The notes under the pieces were generated by a model. It was not told where the DNA came from and searched no databases. It saw nothing but the letters and a program-made list of their open reading frames with translations. A stretch of DNA of 16,487 nt, taken from the NCBI GenBank assembly GCA_012032075.1, contig JAAURU010000021.1, forward strand, positions 1 to 16,487, read 5' to 3'. This document shows, piece after piece, positions 14,806 through 16,487 of this stretch. This DNA is from Flavobacterium sp. Lineage in GTDB: Bacteria > Bacteroidota > Bacteroidia > Flavobacteriales > Flavobacteriaceae. Every line of letters begins with the position of its first letter. The first letter of the stretch is position 1. Made by a program: the position numbers and the translations under genes.

Positions 14806-16487
14806 TTAAAATGACAAAATATACTCTACCAAGCCTTGCTCATGATCTAAATCCATCTTTTTTCGCAAACGATACCTTTTTATTTCAACACTTCTTACTG
14901 AAATACTTAATAATGGGGCTATTTCTTTAGAAGATAAATTTAACCTAAGATAGGCACAAAGTCTTAAATCATTTGGTGTTAATGATGGGTGTGATTGTTT
15001 AACTTTCTTAAGAAAATCATTATCAGCATTATCAAAAGCTTCTTTAAAAGTATTCCAAGAATCTTCCTTATTAATATTTTTAGTAATCACACTAATTACT
15101 GATTTGACACTTTTATTTGTTATTTCTGGAGTATTTTTTTAAATCTTCTTTAATTAAATTTAGCAATTCATCCTTTTTAATTAAACTCATAGTAGATGCA
15201 GCTAATTCCCGATTTTTAGCATCTACATCTTGAACTAATTGTTCATTACTTATTTTCATTAGTTCTTTTGCATTTTCTAAAGCGGCAATTTCTAATAATA
15301 AATTATTTTCTTCAATTAGTTTTTGCTCTTTCTTTCGATAATAAAACTTATATGTTTATGAATATAAAAAACTAAAATTAGAAAAATAAAAAATAAATAA
15401 ATAGCGCTAAATTAGTGAGATACCAAGGTTTAATATTGTAAATTTATATATAGTAATATCTTCAGGTTTTGAATTAGCAGTTTTTACCCTTACTTTAAAA
15501 GTATATTCACCAGGTGCTAAATTTTTAAAATTAGAACTTGTTTTTGCCGACCATTCACTCCATTCATTTTGAAATCCTTCTAATAAATATTGATATTCTG
15601 CATTAATATATTTGTTATATTCTGGAACAGAATAACTAAAAATTATATTATTTTCATCATAGTTAAAAACACCATTTTCATTTATAGCACAACTAATTAA
15701 TTTTTCATTAAGCTTATTAATTGAAATGTTTGTGAGTGATAAATCATAATTTTTAAAAGTCAAATCATTTAAATTTATGGTATAAAAACCATCTGTAGTT
15801 CCTATTAAATAAGTTGAATTATACAATCTCGTAATATTTTCATATCCCGACATTGAATTTGTTAAAGACGAAGGAATAGGTATTAAATTTTCTTTTAATA
15901 GACTGCTTAATTTACTTACCGAAAAATAATGAATATAGTCTTTTGAAAATAACCATAATCTATTAGCATTATCGGCAATTAATTTTCCAGATGCATATTT
16001 TTCTTTTTCAAAAACAGAACTTAATAATTCATCTTTAATAAAATCTTTTGATTTCTCATTCAATTTAAAAACACCTTGTTTATAGGCATAATAAATAGTA
16101 CCATTATACTTAACTAAACTAGAGTTTTTACCTTTTGTAGGAGATTCATAAGTATAAAATGCTTTCGATTTGTACAACTCTTTATCTAATTGTAATCTAA
16201 AAATTCCTTTATATTCATGACTCACATACACTTCAAATAAGTTTGTTATTTCAAAATGCTTTGAAGAATAATCAAAACCATTAATTTTATGACTAAACTG
16301 CCATTCACCATTATTTTTTTTTAATATTGAAAGTCCATAATAATTACCTTGTAATAACAAATCTTCTCGAGTAGGAATTTTTTCAAACTTCCAAGTACCT
16401 GAACTTGAAAAAATAAGCTTAGAATCATCATTTTGAATCAAAAAAGTACCTGTATTGTGTCCGCAAAATAATTTATTGTCATTTACA
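14806..16487 (-). CDS. SusR-like membrane-bound regulator: propeller-like sensor, Y_Y_Y domain, TM helix, LuxR-type HTH (5'-truncated, four frameshifts)
   Basis: One-component sensor and activator for the adjacent operon. The frame is open to the right edge (NDNKLFCGHNTGTFLIQ), so the N-terminus is missing; about 560 residues are present. The first part has propeller-like repeats (GIFRLQLDKEL, NGTIYYAYKQGVFKL, NRLWLFSKDY, YLIGTTDGFYTINL). Then come a Y_Y_Y domain (YINAEYQYLLEGFQNEWSEW, LAPGEYTFKVRVKT), one membrane helix after PWYLTNLALFIYFLFFL, a charged coiled coil (RKKEQKLIEENNLLLEIAAL) and a C-terminal HTH (LTPNDLRLCAYLRLNLSSKE, SVRSVEIKRYRLRKKM). There is no histidine-kinase or receiver domain, so this is not a hybrid two-component system. 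Four homopolymer errors break it: missing bases at 15429-15431, about 15382-15386 and 15348-15349, and an extra one in 15134-15140; repaired, the pieces read continuously. Confidence 0.85.

Noticed and set aside
1..16487. CRISPR arrays, tRNA or rRNA genes, insertion sequences, phage or toxin-antitoxin genes
   Set aside because: I saw no repeat-spacer pattern, cloverleaf, transposase or integrase motif, or toxin family on either strand.

Overview
The window is AT-rich DNA from a member of the Bacteroidetes, most likely a marine-type Flavobacteriaceae. The evidence is a SusC/SusD pair, Bacteroidetes lipoprotein signals, a type IX secretion (Por) C-terminal tail, a Bacteroidetes-type promoter (TTTG, 21 nt, TAAATTTG) and a SusR-like membrane regulator. 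No species can be named from sequence alone.

Layout. (1) Positions 1-1984, plus strand: the 3' part of a secreted GH8 glycoside hydrolase with two Ig-like domains, an unassigned domain and a T9SS tail. (2) Positions 2079-4055: a housekeeping block holding a thiol peroxidase (bcp, minus), endonuclease III (nth, plus), a 47-residue small protein (minus) and an ECF-like sigma factor (minus). Two strong hairpin terminators bound the convergent gene ends. (3) Positions 4252-14569, all minus strand: a polysaccharide utilisation operon read in the order susC, susD, a PKD-containing SusE-position surface glycan-binding lipoprotein, a lipoprotein GH16 laminarinase-like enzyme and a lipoprotein GH3 beta-glucosidase. 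It ends in a 39-codon remnant that looks like the end of a second GH16 gene. (4) Positions 14806 to the right edge, minus strand: a membrane-spanning regulator (propeller-like sensor, Y_Y_Y domain, TM helix, coiled coil, LuxR-type HTH) directly upstream of susC, with direct repeats in between that could be its operator.

How the genes fit together (inference from family knowledge): the GH16 enzyme cuts a beta-1,3-glucan such as laminarin at the cell surface. The SGBP and SusD capture the oligosaccharides, SusC imports them with TonB energy, and the GH3 lipoprotein releases glucose. The regulator senses an oligosaccharide in the periplasm and switches the operon on. The separate GH8 enzyme may act on a related beta-glucan, but its catalytic N-terminus is outside the window.

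Sequence quality: seven genes are interrupted by a total of 12 single-base frameshifts, nearly all in short homopolymers (nine apparent deletions, three insertions). Each is repaired by one base and restores family-typical sequence. I read these as sequencing or assembly errors rather than decay, and give coordinates for whole repaired genes. No exotic defence system, CRISPR array, mobile element or RNA gene was found. The most unusual items are the in-frame GH16 remnant, the mosaic Ig repeat, the small protein behind the sigma factor, and the repeats upstream of susC.
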